Shown: positions 44,682-54,292, counted from the first letter of the stretch. The stretch: 64,000 nt of DNA from Pseudonocardia sp. HH130630-07 (GCF_001698125.1 NZ_CP013855.1:62001-126000), one strand, 5' to 3'. Notes: a model not told the origin generated them from the letters alone. Program-made: numbers and translations.

Positions 44682-46974
44682 GCGACAACTCCCGTCCCAG
44701 CGCCGCGACCGCGGCCCCCGCGACCGCGATCGGCCCCGGCGCGCCCCATCGGACGGCCAGCCGGTGCTCGTCCCGCGCGATCCGCAGCGCGGCCGCGTGC
44801 TCGTCGCAGGCCGCGAGAGCCGCCGCGGCCGCCGAGCGCCACGGCACGAGAGCAGGGTTGACCCGGCCCCGGTCCAGCAACAACCGCCCGCACCTCATGA
44901 ACAGTTCGAATCCGGCCCGGGCCCCACCCCGGGCGGCGTGCACCCGCCCGAGGGCGTAGGCCAGGAGCGCGATGCCGGGCCGGTCGCCCCCGACCCCGTG
45001 CCTCGCCGACGCCACGACGGTCGCCTCGGCGAGGTCGCCCTCGGCGAGGTGCAGCAGGATCTGCACGGCCGCGACCAGCGGGTCGCCGCCGCCCGGCCGG
45101 GCCCGTCCCGCCGACGCGGCCCGGGCAGCACGCAGGTCGCGCCGGGCGCCGTCGAGGTCACCGGCGCGCAGGGCGACCAGCGCCGTCATGGCCAGGATCG
45201 CGGGCGGCACGCTCCGGTCGCCGGCGAGGTCGAGCAGCACCGGTTCCAGCGCGCGCAGCGCCTCGTGGGGGCAGCCCGCCACCTCCAACGTCATGGCGGC
45301 CATGACCCGGGGCATCACCGGTGTCCACCCGGCGTCCGGAGCCGCCAGTGCCTCGCGGGCGAGTCGGGTCGCCGCGGCCCGGTCCCGGCCCCGTACCGCC
45401 TCGGACCAGGCCAGGGACCCGCTCGCGGCGGCGGTGGACGCGGCGGGCGGGGGGTCCGTCCCCGGCCCGGCGGGCTCCGGTGCGCACGACGGTGCCGCCA
45501 GCAGGTCGTCGTAGCCCAGCTCGTCGGTCAGCCGGGACAGCGAGAGCAGGTCCCGGTGCGCGGTGGTGTCGCCCGCGCACCGACGCACGGTGATCGCGAG
45601 TGCGCGGCGCGCGGCACCGACGTCGCCGTCGGCCAGCAGCAGGTCGGCTGCCTGCGCCCCGTGCGGGCCGTCCGTAGGATCCGCCTCCTGCACGACCAGG
45701 GCGAGCATCCGGCGGGCCGCCACCGGCTCGGTCCACGACCTGGCCGTGGCCAGCTCGACCATCAGCGGCCCGGACAGCCCCGGCGGGACCGGTTCGAGCA
45801 GGGCACGTTCGGCGCACGCGGCGGCCGCGGCGTGGTTCCCGCGACCCCGGTGGCCGCAGGCGACCCGGTACAGCAGTTCCGCGCCCCAGGGCTCGCCGAG
45901 CGTCGGGGCCGCCAGCAGCGCGCGGGCCACACCGTCGTCCGGCAGCCCGGCGCGGACGGCAAGCGCCGCGGCCCGGGCGAACAGGCCCCGGCGCCGGTCG
46001 GGGTCGATCCCGGCCAGGACCACGTCGGTGACCACCTCGTCGCAGAGCAGCAGGCAGCCCGGCCCGCGGACCAGGCCGGTGGCGGCCAGCCTGGTCCGCA
46101 CATCGGCCCCGGTGGACGGGCCGGGCCCACCGATCCGGTCGACCACCGGCCAGAGATCCGGGCCGCAGACGGCCGCCGCGCGCAGGGCCGTGACCAGGTC
46201 GGCCGGGATCCCGTCCAGTACCGCCCTGACCTGCTCGGCGCGCGCGAGTGCCGCGCACCGGCGCAGCTCGGGTACGGCCGGGGAGGTCGGGGTCACGGAC
46301 CGGTCGAGCCGAGCCAGCGTCGCGGCGAGGACGGCCGGGTTCCCCCCGGTCGCACGCCGGGCCACGACCGAGAACGCGCGGTCCGGCGCGGCGCCGTAGG
46401 CCGCGGTGACGGCGGCGCGGACGGCCGCGAGCGGCAGCGGCCCGGTCCGGAGCGTGACGTTGGCGCGGACGGCCGGGGCCCCCGCCCACTCCGCTGCCTC
46501 GTGTGTCCCGTTCGCCGCCACCAGCACCCCGACGGGGGCCCCGTGCCGGTGTCGCAGCAGCATCTGCAGCCAGCGCTGCGACTCAGTGTCCGCCCAGTGC
46601 AGGTCGTCCACCACCAGCAGGACCGGTCGCCGGTGCGCGGCGTCGAGCACGAGTCGACACCACCGGTGCAGGAGCGCGGTGTCCGCCGGTGCGCCCGGGG
46701 CGCGCCGCAGCTCCGCCGACCCGTCGAGCGGCCGGAGCAGCCCGTGCACGACCCCCAGTGGGTACTCGCTCTCCGCGACCACCGCCCGGGCGGTCAGGAC
46801 GCGCACACCCCTCGCGCGCGCCCCTGCCGCCGCCGTGTGCAGCAGGCGGGAGCGCCCGGTGCCGGGCTCGCCGGTGACGGTGACGACCGTCGAGGTCCCC
46901 GCCGCGAGCGAGTCCAGGGCACGACCGAGGGCCGCGGTCCCGCCGCCACGCACGCGGATCGTGGGTTCGCTCAT
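44665..46974 (-). CDS. LAL-like ATPase lacking the LuxR DNA-binding domain
   Basis: 769 residues from ATG 46974, overlapping the upstream LAL stop by ATGA. It has the same N-terminal ATPase (VTVTGEPGTGRSRLLH, PVLLVVDDLHWAD) and repeat-rich middle as its neighbours. It ends at VAALGRELSHVAGP, where the others continue into a LuxR helix-turn-helix. No HTH remnant is visible downstream, because the next LAL gene starts inside its last codons. It may act as a partner or decoy that hetero-oligomerises with the flanking LAL proteins, or be a decaying copy. Coupled translation on both sides argues for co-expression in fixed ratio. Confidence 0.85.
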   Translation of the reverse strand: MSEPTIRVRGGGTAALGRALDSLAAGTSTVVTVTGEPGTGRSRLLHTAAAGARARGVRVLTARAVVAESEYPLGVVHGLLRPLDGSAELRRAPGAPADTALLHRWCRLVLDAAHRRPVLLVVDDLHWADTESQRWLQMLLRHRHGAPVGVLVAANGTHEAAEWAGAPAVRANVTLRTGPLPLAAVRAAVTAAYGAAPDRAFSVVARRATGGNPAVLAATLARLDRSVTPTSPAVPELRRCAALARAEQVRAVLDGIPADLVTALRAAAVCGPDLWPVVDRIGGPGPSTGADVRTRLAATGLVRGPGCLLLCDEVVTDVVLAGIDPDRRRGLFARAAALAVRAGLPDDGVARALLAAPTLGEPWGAELLYRVACGHRGRGNHAAAAACAERALLEPVPPGLSGPLMVELATARSWTEPVAARRMLALVVQEADPTDGPHGAQAADLLLADGDVGAARRALAITVRRCAGDTTAHRDLLSLSRLTDELGYDDLLAAPSCAPEPAGPGTDPPPAASTAAASGSLAWSEAVRGRDRAAATRLAREALAAPDAGWTPVMPRVMAAMTLEVAGCPHEALRALEPVLLDLAGDRSVPPAILAMTALVALRAGDLDGARRDLRAARAASAGRARPGGGDPLVAAVQILLHLAEGDLAEATVVASARHGVGGDRPGIALLAYALGRVHAARGGARAGFELFMRCGRLLLDRGRVNPALVPWRSAAAAALAACDEHAAALRIARDEHRLAVRWGAPGPIAVAGAAVAALGRELSHVAGP

Positions 46975-49811
46975 CCCCGACGGACCCGGGCGCCGCTCAC
47001 GATCTGGGCCAGACCGGCCCGGTCGGCGACCCCGAGCTTGCGGAACGCGCTGGTCAGATGCACCTCGACGGTCCGCAGTGTGATGAACAGGGCCTCCGCG
47101 ATCTCCCGGTTGCGGGCACCGTCGACGGCCAGGGCCACCACCCGACGTTCCGCGCCGGTCAACGGGTCCAGCGGCGAGCCGGTGGGTCTGCGCATCCGGC
47201 CGCCCGCCCGGACGAGCAGCTCCCGCGCCGCGGTCGCCGCCCGCAGCGCGCCGCAGCGCGCCGCGAGGGTCGCTGCGTGACGCAGGTGCTCGCGCGCGGC
47301 CTCGGGGTACCCGAGCTCGAGCACGGCACGGCCGAGCCGGAGGTAGGCCAGGATGAGCTCCATCCGCGCCGGGGAGTTCTCCAGCACCGCGACCGCCTCG
47401 TCGAGCAGCTCCGGTCCCCCCGGCCCCGGAGTGATCACCCCGCGTGCGATCAGGGCCAGCCCGCGGCTGCGGGCGGTGCCCCACCGGGCGGCGCTCTGCT
47501 CACCCAGCTCGACCATCCCGCGCGCCGCCGCGGCCCGGCCGGTGTCGGCGAGCAGCACTGCGGCGTGGGCCCACCAGGGCGCCAGCATCGGGTTGGCGAT
47601 GCCCGCGGCGTCCAGGCTCTGCCCGCAGCGGCGGTAGAGGGCGAGTGCCACCTCGACGTCGCCCGTGTCGGCACTCGCTCCGGCCCGCGTCATCAGGTAG
47701 AGGTGGTACTCCCAGGCGAAGTCCTCCAGCCGGGGCCGGCTCAACCCGTCCAGCAGGGCCAGCGCTTCCTCCGGGCTGCCCTGCAGGTGGCGCACACTCG
47801 CCAACGCGATCGTGGGCACCACGGTGTTGCCGCGCCACGCCTCCTGCTCGGCCACGTCGAGGGCGGCCTGGGCGTCGTCCTCGGCCCCGGCGAGGTCGCC
47901 GACGAGTAACTGGTTGGCCGAGCGGGTCCCGATCGCGAGGCTGTAGGTCCAGGCCGAGGCCTGCCGGCGGCTCTGGGTGACGAGCCGGTCCAGCACCGCC
48001 GTGGACTCCTCGACCTCGTCGGCCAGGCGGAGCACCAACGACGACGCCAGTACGGCCCACCCGCCCAGGGTGGCCTCGTCGACGAGCAGGACCCGCCGGG
48101 CCATCTCCACCGCGGCGTCGGCCCCGTCGCCCTCCATCGCCTTGGCGACGGTCATCATGGCGAGCTTCTGCCGCTCGGCCGGGGTCCGTCCGGCGGGGAC
48201 CGACATCCGACGCAGCCGGGCGATCGTCTCGGCCACGGTGCTCTTCTCGTCCAGTCCCGCCACCAGCAGCGCCGCCTCGACGTGGGTGCGCAGCTCGGTC
48301 GCCTCCGGGCCGGAATCGGTGTCCGCCGCAGTGTCCAGGGCGTCCAGGACGTCCTGGAGGATCCGGGCCCCCTCCGGTGCCTGCTGCACCGCGAGCGAGG
48401 TCATCGCCAGCTGCACGGCCACCCTGGCCCGGGTCGGCAGGTCCGGCGCGAGGTCGAGGGCCTCGCGCAGCTGCCGGACCGCCTCGTCCGGCGCGGTCTG
48501 CCCGAGTGCTGCGGCCAGCCGCATCCGCACCCCGACGTCGTGCGGCCGGGCCTGGAGCACCGGGGCCAGGTACCGCGCGACGGCGGGCTGTGCGCCCCGG
48601 TGCCCGGCCGCGGTCGCGGCCTCGAGCAGCACGTCGGCCATCCAGGGCTCGGAGATCTCGGGCAGTGCCAGCAGGACGGCGGCGACCGACTCGGCCGGGC
48701 GTCCGGCGTCGCTGAGCACGCGCGCGCCGCGCCGCCGCAGCTCGGTCAGCCGGTCCTCGGGCAGCCGGCGGAGCACCGCCGAGCGCAGCAGGTCGTGCCG
48801 GAAGTCCGTGCGGCCCGGAGCGAACACGTCGGTCCGGACCAGGATGTCGACCGCGTCCTTCACGGAGCCGGCCGGTACGCCGGACAGCGAGGCGAGCACA
48901 TCGGTGGCCTCGGCGCCGACGACGGCGACCGCCGAGGCCACGGCCGCGACGTCCGGCGCGACGACGTGCCGCTCGACCAGGCGGTCGAGCACCTCGCGCC
49001 CCAGCTCGTGCACACGTCCGGTCGCCTGCTCCCGGGTCACCGGGCCGAGCTCGGCGACCAGGCGTTCCACCAGCAACGGACTGCCGCCGGAGGCCTCGGC
49101 CAGCGCGTCGAGTAGGTCGGCGTGCAACGGCTCCGCGTCCAGCGGGCCACGGGCGACGGCGAGACGGGCGATGTCCGCGCGGCCCAGCGGGCGCACCTGT
49201 TTGACGTCCACGCCAATCTGTCCGCCGATACCGGCCAGCCGGGCCGGGAGCGTTCCCGTCTCGTCGGTGCGGGTGGCGAGCACGACCGCCAGCGGCAGAC
49301 CGGCGCAGCGGCGCAGGAGGAAGGCCAGGAAGGCCAGGGACCCGTCGTCACACCACTGCAGGTCGTCGACGACCACGAGCAACGGGGCCTGCGTCGTGAG
49401 GTTGACCGTGAGCCAGTACAACCCGTGCAGCACCGGGTAGACGTTGTCCGGATCGGCGCCGGCGAAGTCCTCGGCCAGCGCGGACATGCTCCACCGCGCG
49501 CCGCCCTCGAGCAGCTCGGGGCTCCCCGCCCCGGAGCCGAGGCCGAGCGGACCGAACAGGTCCCGGACCACGGCGAAGGACACGTCGGCGGTCTGTTCGC
49601 GGCCGCGGGCCCGCAGCAGGCGCACGTCCGCACCGGGCGGCCGCGTGTCGCACAGCTGGTCGAGCAGCGCGGACTTGCCGATTCCGGCCCGGCCGACCAG
49701 CAGCCGCACGGCGGGCTCCCCGGCCGCAGCGGCGACGAGTGCCTCGGCCAGCCAGGCCGATTCGACGTCACGGCCGACGAGGCGCCTGCGACCGGGGCTG
49801 TGGTCGGACAT
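46971..49811 (-). CDS. LAL-family (large LuxR) transcriptional regulator
   Basis: 946 residues from ATG 49811 with a GGAGG RBS. N-terminal ATPase with a canonical Walker A Lys (RLLVGRAGIGKSALLD) and PLLVVVDDLQWCD. A long TPR-like region is followed by a C-terminal LuxR domain, LTGAERRVVALAVDGARNRE and TLRTVEVHLTSAFRKLGVAD. First gene of the three-gene regulator operon, divergent from the ABC exporter. As the only one with GKS instead of GRT or GRS, it may be the best ATP hydrolyser of the set. Confidence 0.92.
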   Translation of the reverse strand: MSDHSPGRRRLVGRDVESAWLAEALVAAAAGEPAVRLLVGRAGIGKSALLDQLCDTRPPGADVRLLRARGREQTADVSFAVVRDLFGPLGLGSGAGSPELLEGGARWSMSALAEDFAGADPDNVYPVLHGLYWLTVNLTTQAPLLVVVDDLQWCDDGSLAFLAFLLRRCAGLPLAVVLATRTDETGTLPARLAGIGGQIGVDVKQVRPLGRADIARLAVARGPLDAEPLHADLLDALAEASGGSPLLVERLVAELGPVTREQATGRVHELGREVLDRLVERHVVAPDVAAVASAVAVVGAEATDVLASLSGVPAGSVKDAVDILVRTDVFAPGRTDFRHDLLRSAVLRRLPEDRLTELRRRGARVLSDAGRPAESVAAVLLALPEISEPWMADVLLEAATAAGHRGAQPAVARYLAPVLQARPHDVGVRMRLAAALGQTAPDEAVRQLREALDLAPDLPTRARVAVQLAMTSLAVQQAPEGARILQDVLDALDTAADTDSGPEATELRTHVEAALLVAGLDEKSTVAETIARLRRMSVPAGRTPAERQKLAMMTVAKAMEGDGADAAVEMARRVLLVDEATLGGWAVLASSLVLRLADEVEESTAVLDRLVTQSRRQASAWTYSLAIGTRSANQLLVGDLAGAEDDAQAALDVAEQEAWRGNTVVPTIALASVRHLQGSPEEALALLDGLSRPRLEDFAWEYHLYLMTRAGASADTGDVEVALALYRRCGQSLDAAGIANPMLAPWWAHAAVLLADTGRAAAARGMVELGEQSAARWGTARSRGLALIARGVITPGPGGPELLDEAVAVLENSPARMELILAYLRLGRAVLELGYPEAAREHLRHAATLAARCGALRAATAARELLVRAGGRMRRPTGSPLDPLTGAERRVVALAVDGARNREIAEALFITLRTVEVHLTSAFRKLGVADRAGLAQIVSGARVRRG

Positions 49812-50123
49812 CGATGGACAAACCTCCGGGATCGACCGGTCCGGTCGGCACACGCGCCCGGACCGGAAGATCATCAGTCTAGGCCAGTTCCGCGACATGC
49901 CGGGCGGAACGGACGAGTGGGGCCGGGAGAGGCCGCACACCCCGGTCGCCCGGCGACGGCGCGACCTGCCCCGTGCACCGCGCCCGCGGGGAACCACGGG
50001 TCCCCCCAGTTCTGAGGTGCTACGACCGGTTCGACAGGGCGCCCGCACCCTCGCATCGTGGCGGCGACCACCCGCGGCGCCCGCCGTCCCCGGCGGCCCG
50101 ATCCATCCTGCAGGGAGTGCCCC
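49812..50123. other. Divergent promoter region, regulator operon / exporter operon
   Basis: 312 bp between the LAL gene (minus) and the ABC ATPase gene (plus). It must hold both promoters. The AT-richer segment around 49865-49900 (GATCATCAGTCTAGG) could include one of them. The 3' part is Arg/Pro-rich shadow coding without an RBS. No operator palindrome was recognised. Confidence 0.4.
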
Positions 50124-51083
50124 ATGACCCGCGCCAGGTCCGATGAACCGATCATCGAGGCGATCGGGATCGGCCGCATGTTCGGCTCGACCCCGGCGTT
50201 GGCCGGAGTGGACCTGACCGTCGGCCGGGGGACGGTGATGGGTCTGCTCGGACACAACGGCGCCGGGAAGACGACCCTGGTCAACATCCTGACCGCGATG
50301 GTGCCCCCCACGTCCGGAACCGCCAGGGTGGCCGGCTTCGACGTCAGCCGGGAACCCGGTGAGGTCCGCAAACGGATCGGGCTGACCGGGCAGTACGCCT
50401 CGGTCGACGAGAAGCTGTCCGCGATCGACAACCTGGTCCTGCTGGCCCGCCTGCTGGGGGCGTCGAAGACCCGCGCCCGCGCCCGCGCCGACGAGCTGAT
50501 CGAGGCGTTCGGGCTGACCCACGCGGCGTCCCGGAAGGCGCGCACCTACTCCGGCGGGATGCGCCGCCGGCTCGACCTGGCCGCCTGCCTGGTCGGCAAC
50601 CCCGAGGTGATCGTCCTCGACGAGCCGACGACCGGCCTGGACCCCAGCAGCCGCCGGGCGATGTGGGACATCGTCACCGGCCTGGTCGACGAGGGCACCT
50701 CGGTACTGCTGACGACCCAGTACCTCGACGAGGCCGACACCCTCGCCGACCGGATCACCGTCCTGTCCTCGGGCCGGGTGGTCGCCTCCGGCACCAGCGC
50801 CGAGCTCAAGAGCCAGGTCGGGCAGCGCACGGTCACCGTCACCCTCGCTCCCGGATCGGCCACCGGCACCGCACGGTCGGCGCTGGTCTCGGCCGGGACG
50901 GCCCCGGCCGTGCGCGACGACGGGACGATCGTCGTGCCGATCAGCGCGTCCCGCGAGACCGCCACGGTGATCCGGGCGCTCGACGAGGTCGGCATCGACG
51001 TCGCCGAGCTCGCGTTCGGCGAACCGACGCTCGACGACGTCTACCTCGCACTCGCCCACGGAACCCCGGAGTTCGCGGCATGA
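50124..51083 (+). CDS. ABC exporter ATP-binding subunit (DrrA type)
   Basis: 319 residues from ATG 50124 behind CAGGGAG. Walker A GLLGHNGAGKTTLVN, signature YSGGMRRRLDLAACL, Walker B VIVLDEPTTGLDP, and the H-loop position replaced by Gln (LLTTQYLDEAD), as in DrrA-like transporters. The C-terminal extension is typical of antibiotic exporters. With the overlapping permease gene it forms a two-component exporter, probably for the polyketide product (efflux and self-resistance). Confidence 0.94.
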   Translation: MTRARSDEPIIEAIGIGRMFGSTPALAGVDLTVGRGTVMGLLGHNGAGKTTLVNILTAMVPPTSGTARVAGFDVSREPGEVRKRIGLTGQYASVDEKLSAIDNLVLLARLLGASKTRARARADELIEAFGLTHAASRKARTYSGGMRRRLDLAACLVGNPEVIVLDEPTTGLDPSSRRAMWDIVTGLVDEGTSVLLTTQYLDEADTLADRITVLSSGRVVASGTSAELKSQVGQRTVTVTLAPGSATGTARSALVSAGTAPAVRDDGTIVVPISASRETATVIRALDEVGIDVAELAFGEPTLDDVYLALAHGTPEFAA

Positions 51084-51907
51084 GCACCCCGGCCCTGCGT
51101 CCCGCGCCGACCGCCGAGCGCTGGCACGGCGCCCCCTTCGTCCGTCAGGTCACCATCCTCACCCGCCGGCAGCTGTACGCGATGGTGCACGACCCCGGGC
51201 TGGTCGTGTTCGGGCTGATCCAGCCGTGCGTCCTGCTCTTCCTGTTCACCCAGATCTTCAGCAACATCATCCAGACCTCTGTGCTGCCCGCCGGGACGTC
51301 CTACCTGGACTTCCTGATGCCGGCGGTGCTGGTGAACCATGTCGTGCAGTCCTCCACCCAGTCCGGGGTGGGCCTGGTGGAGGACCTGGACAACGGCATC
51401 GTGTCGCGGTTGCGCTCGCTGCCGATCCGACCGGTGTCGATGCTCCTGGCCCGCAGCCTCGCCGACCTGGTCCGCAACGTGGTCCAGATCGTGCTCCTGC
51501 TGCTCATCGCGTTGGCGCTGATGGGCTACGCCCCGCAGGGCGGGCTCAGCGGGATCCTGGTCTCCTGCGCGTTGACGCTGTTCCTCTGCTGGTCCCTGAG
51601 CTGGATCTTCCTGGCCATCGCGGCCAGCACCCGCAGCGCCGAGACGATGAACAGCATCAGTGTCCTGGCGGTGCTGCCGCTGATGTTCCTCTCCAGCGGG
51701 TTCGTGCCGTTGCAGGCGCTCTCGCCGTGGCTCGCGGCGATCGCCGGGGTCAACCCCCTCACCTACGTCATCGAGGCCAGCCGCAGCCTGGCCATCGGTT
51801 CCGACCCCGGAAACCTGGTCACGATCGCGCTGTTCACCTGCCTGGTGCTCGCCGCGGTGGGCATCGCCGGTGCCGTGCGCGGCTTCCGCGAGCCCGTCCT
51901 CACCTGA
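51080..51907 (+). CDS. ABC exporter permease subunit (DrrB type, ABC-2)
   Basis: 275 residues; the ATG overlaps the ATPase stop (ATGA). About six hydrophobic segments are visible, for example GLIQPCVLLFLFTQIF, VVQIVLLLLIALALMGYA, LVSCALTLFLCWSLSWIFLA, VLAVLPLMFLSSGFVPL and LFTCLVLAAVGIAGAV. The ABC-2 motif region LPIRPVSMLLARSLADLVRN is present. An inner-membrane partner of the preceding ATPase. Confidence 0.94.
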   Translation: MSTPALRPAPTAERWHGAPFVRQVTILTRRQLYAMVHDPGLVVFGLIQPCVLLFLFTQIFSNIIQTSVLPAGTSYLDFLMPAVLVNHVVQSSTQSGVGLVEDLDNGIVSRLRSLPIRPVSMLLARSLADLVRNVVQIVLLLLIALALMGYAPQGGLSGILVSCALTLFLCWSLSWIFLAIAASTRSAETMNSISVLAVLPLMFLSSGFVPLQALSPWLAAIAGVNPLTYVIEASRSLAIGSDPGNLVTIALFTCLVLAAVGIAGAVRGFREPVLT

Positions 51908-51923
51908 CCCGACCTGACCGGGT

Positions 51924-51939
51924 CTGGGGATTCCCCGCG
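51924..51939. promoter_or_regulatory. PimM-like operator upstream of the glycosyltransferase
   Basis: CTGGGGATTCCCCGCG matches the PimM consensus CTVGGGAWWTCCCBAG at 14 of 16 positions and is nearly palindromic. It lies between the permease stop and the glycosyltransferase start (51987). A PimM-type regulator is encoded at 39311-39958. Binding is inferred. Confidence 0.6.
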
Positions 51940-51986
51940 TCCGGACGTGGGACAACGGTCCGGGCATCCAGCGAAAGGTGATCTCG

Positions 51987-53393
51987 ATGCAGCCGACCCG
52001 GCAGCCGATCGTGTTCGTCAGCCATCCGGAGAGCGGGCTGTTCAACCCGATGCTGGTGCTGGCCGAGGAGCTCTCCCGCCGCGGCGTGGCCGACCTGTAC
52101 TTCGCCGCCGACTCCTACCGGCGCGCCGATGTCGAGGCCGCCGGGAGCCGCACCCCGATCACGTTCGTCCCGCTCGGCGACAGCGTTCCCGAGTGGACGG
52201 CCGCCACCTGGGACGACGAGACCTACCGGGCCGTGACACAGCGGTCCCGCTTCCGGGCGCACCGGGCGCTGATCGAGCACACCTTCCACCCCGAGGCCTC
52301 GATCGAGAAGTACCGGCTGCTCGAGGCCGCCGTGGAGCGGATCGGTCCGGCGCTGATGGTCATCGAGAGCATGTGCGCCTACGGCGTCGAGCTCGCCATC
52401 ACCAAGAAGATCCGGTACGCGCTCAGCAACCCGTTCATGCCGAGCAACCTGCTCACCTCGCACGTGCCGCTCATGCGCTCCTACACCCCGCGGCGGTTCC
52501 CCGTCCCGCACTCCGGCCTGCCCTACGACATGACCCTCGCGCAGCGGATCACCAACGAGACGTTCAAGTGGCGCACGGTCGGCATGTCGCTGCAGAAGAC
52601 GATGCGTGAGCTCCTGCGACGCGACCGGAAGGTCACCGCGGAACTCGGCATCGCGCCCGAGGCCAAGGGCTTCCTGTCCCGGGTCGACCACGCCGCGCTG
52701 ATCCTGAGCTACACGGTCGCCGAGCTGGAGTACCCGATGTCCTACCCGGACACGATGCGACTGGTCGGCACCATGGTCCCGCCGTTGCCGCAGGCTCCCG
52801 ACGACGGCGGGCTCGGTGCCTGGCTGGACTCCTGCGACTCGGTGGTCTACATGGGCTTCGGCACGGTGACCCGGCTGACCCGCGAGCACGTCGGGTCCCT
52901 GCTCGAGGTGTGCCGGCGGCTCGGCGAGCAGGGGCACCACGTGCTCTGGAAGCTGCCCCCCGACCAGCAGACGATGCTGCCCCCGGCCGAGATGCGGCCC
53001 GACACCATGCGGATCGAGAGCTGGGTGCCCTCGCAGCTCGACGTCCTGGCGCACGAGAAGGTGCGGGTCTTCCTGACCCACGCCGGCGGCAACGGGTTCC
53101 ACGAGGGCCTCTACTTCGGCGTCCCGCTCGTGGTCCGCCCGCTCTGGATCGACTGCGACGACCAGGCCGTCCGCGGCAGCGACTTCGGGGTGAGCCTGAC
53201 CCTGGACCGGCCGGAGACCGTCGACGTCGCCGACGTCATGGACAAGCTCGACCGGGTCCTGCGCGACCCGGCCTTCCGCGACCGCGCCGCGCACTACCAG
53301 CGGCTGCTGCGGCAGGCCGGCGGGCGGCGCACCGCGGCCGACGAACTGCTCGGACTGCTCACGCCCACCGCAACCCCCACCCAGCCGGCATGA
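51987..53393 (+). CDS. Macrolide-type glycosyltransferase (GT family 1, GT-B fold)
   Basis: 468 residues from ATG 51987, behind AAAGG; an in-frame GTG at 51978 is less well placed. N-terminal acceptor domain: IVFVSHPESGLFNPMLVLAE. C-terminal donor-binding domain: VVYMGFGTVTRLTREHV, SWVPSQLDVLAHEKVRVFLT and HAGGNGFHEGLYFGVPLVVR, the region equivalent to the nucleotide-sugar signature. It should attach a sugar to the polyketide or to a resistance-inactivated form of it. No deoxysugar synthesis genes are in the window, so the donor may be a common UDP-sugar or be made by genes elsewhere. Confidence 0.9.
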   Translation: MQPTRQPIVFVSHPESGLFNPMLVLAEELSRRGVADLYFAADSYRRADVEAAGSRTPITFVPLGDSVPEWTAATWDDETYRAVTQRSRFRAHRALIEHTFHPEASIEKYRLLEAAVERIGPALMVIESMCAYGVELAITKKIRYALSNPFMPSNLLTSHVPLMRSYTPRRFPVPHSGLPYDMTLAQRITNETFKWRTVGMSLQKTMRELLRRDRKVTAELGIAPEAKGFLSRVDHAALILSYTVAELEYPMSYPDTMRLVGTMVPPLPQAPDDGGLGAWLDSCDSVVYMGFGTVTRLTREHVGSLLEVCRRLGEQGHHVLWKLPPDQQTMLPPAEMRPDTMRIESWVPSQLDVLAHEKVRVFLTHAGGNGFHEGLYFGVPLVVRPLWIDCDDQAVRGSDFGVSLTLDRPETVDVADVMDKLDRVLRDPAFRDRAAHYQRLLRQAGGRRTAADELLGLLTPTATPTQPA

Positions 53394-53423
53394 CCCCATC
53401 ACCACCGAGACCGGGAGATCACC

Positions 53424-54272
53424 ATGTCACCCCAGCTCAGCCGACTCCCCGCCGACGCCAGCGTCGATGAGGCGTCGGAGATCCTGGACCGCGACGGCGG
53501 TCTGATCGCCGAGAACCTGATCGACCGCGACACCCTCAAGGCGCTGTGGGCGGATCTGCGACCGGCACTGGCCGGGAACGAGTACGGCACCAACTCCTTC
53601 GCCGGGCAGAAGACCAAGCGACTCTCGTCGCTGTTCGCCCGGTCCAGGCAGATGGAGAAGCTCGCGCTGAACCCGCTGTTCCTGGGTGTCGCGCGGGCCC
53701 AGATCCAGCGTGCGTCGGCCGAGCAGTTCGGGTCCCAGCGCGTCGAGATCACGCCGAACATCCAGGTCAGCATCACCCAGGCGATCCAGATCTGGCCCGG
53801 GGAGAGCCAGCAGGTCGCGCACCGCGACGACGTCGCGCACCTGCTGCCCTGCCCCGGCCCGACCAACCGGGTCCAGATCATGCTCGCGATGAGCGAGTTC
53901 AGTGCCGAGAACGGTGGCACGGTCGTCTACCCGGGCAGCCACCGCTGGGAGGCCGACCGGTCCCCGAAGCCCGAGGAGGCGGTGGCCACCGAGATGTCGC
54001 CGGGCTCCTGCCTGATCTGGGTGGGCGGCCTCTACCACCGGGGTGGACCGAACCGCTCCCCCGGCCCGCGCACCGGCCTGACGATGTCCTACGTCCGGGG
54101 GAACCTCCGCCAGGAGGAGAACCAGTACCTGGCCGTGCCGCGCGAGATCCTCCGGGAGTACCCGGAGGAGCTGCAGCGCCTGCTCGGCTACGACATCTGC
54201 CCGCCGAACCTGGGCTGGGTCGACAACGAGGACCCGCACCGGGTGCTGCGGGAGGACGCGACCGTGTCCTGA
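53424..54272 (+). CDS. Phytanoyl-CoA dioxygenase family (Fe(II)/2-oxoglutarate) oxygenase
   Basis: 282 residues from ATG 53424. The iron ligands are visible as HRDD (H-x-D) in QQVAHRDDVAHLLPCPG and a distal His in GGLYHRGGPNRSPG; the Arg that binds 2-oxoglutarate is probably in GPRTGLTMSYVRG. TVVYPGSHRWE is the family's PGSH segment. Such enzymes hydroxylate or desaturate unactivated carbons in natural products. It follows the glycosyltransferase by 30 bp and is likely co-transcribed with it as a tailoring oxygenase. Substrate unknown. Confidence 0.9.
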   Translation: MSPQLSRLPADASVDEASEILDRDGGLIAENLIDRDTLKALWADLRPALAGNEYGTNSFAGQKTKRLSSLFARSRQMEKLALNPLFLGVARAQIQRASAEQFGSQRVEITPNIQVSITQAIQIWPGESQQVAHRDDVAHLLPCPGPTNRVQIMLAMSEFSAENGGTVVYPGSHRWEADRSPKPEEAVATEMSPGSCLIWVGGLYHRGGPNRSPGPRTGLTMSYVRGNLRQEENQYLAVPREILREYPEELQRLLGYDICPPNLGWVDNEDPHRVLREDATVS

Positions 54273-54292
54273 CCACCCACCGGTCACACGAC

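Noticed and set aside
46971..51059. Minus-strand extension of the LAL gene across the ABC ATPase
   Set aside because: The extension is antisense to a canonical ABC ATPase and lacks any domain; ATG 49811 has a good RBS.
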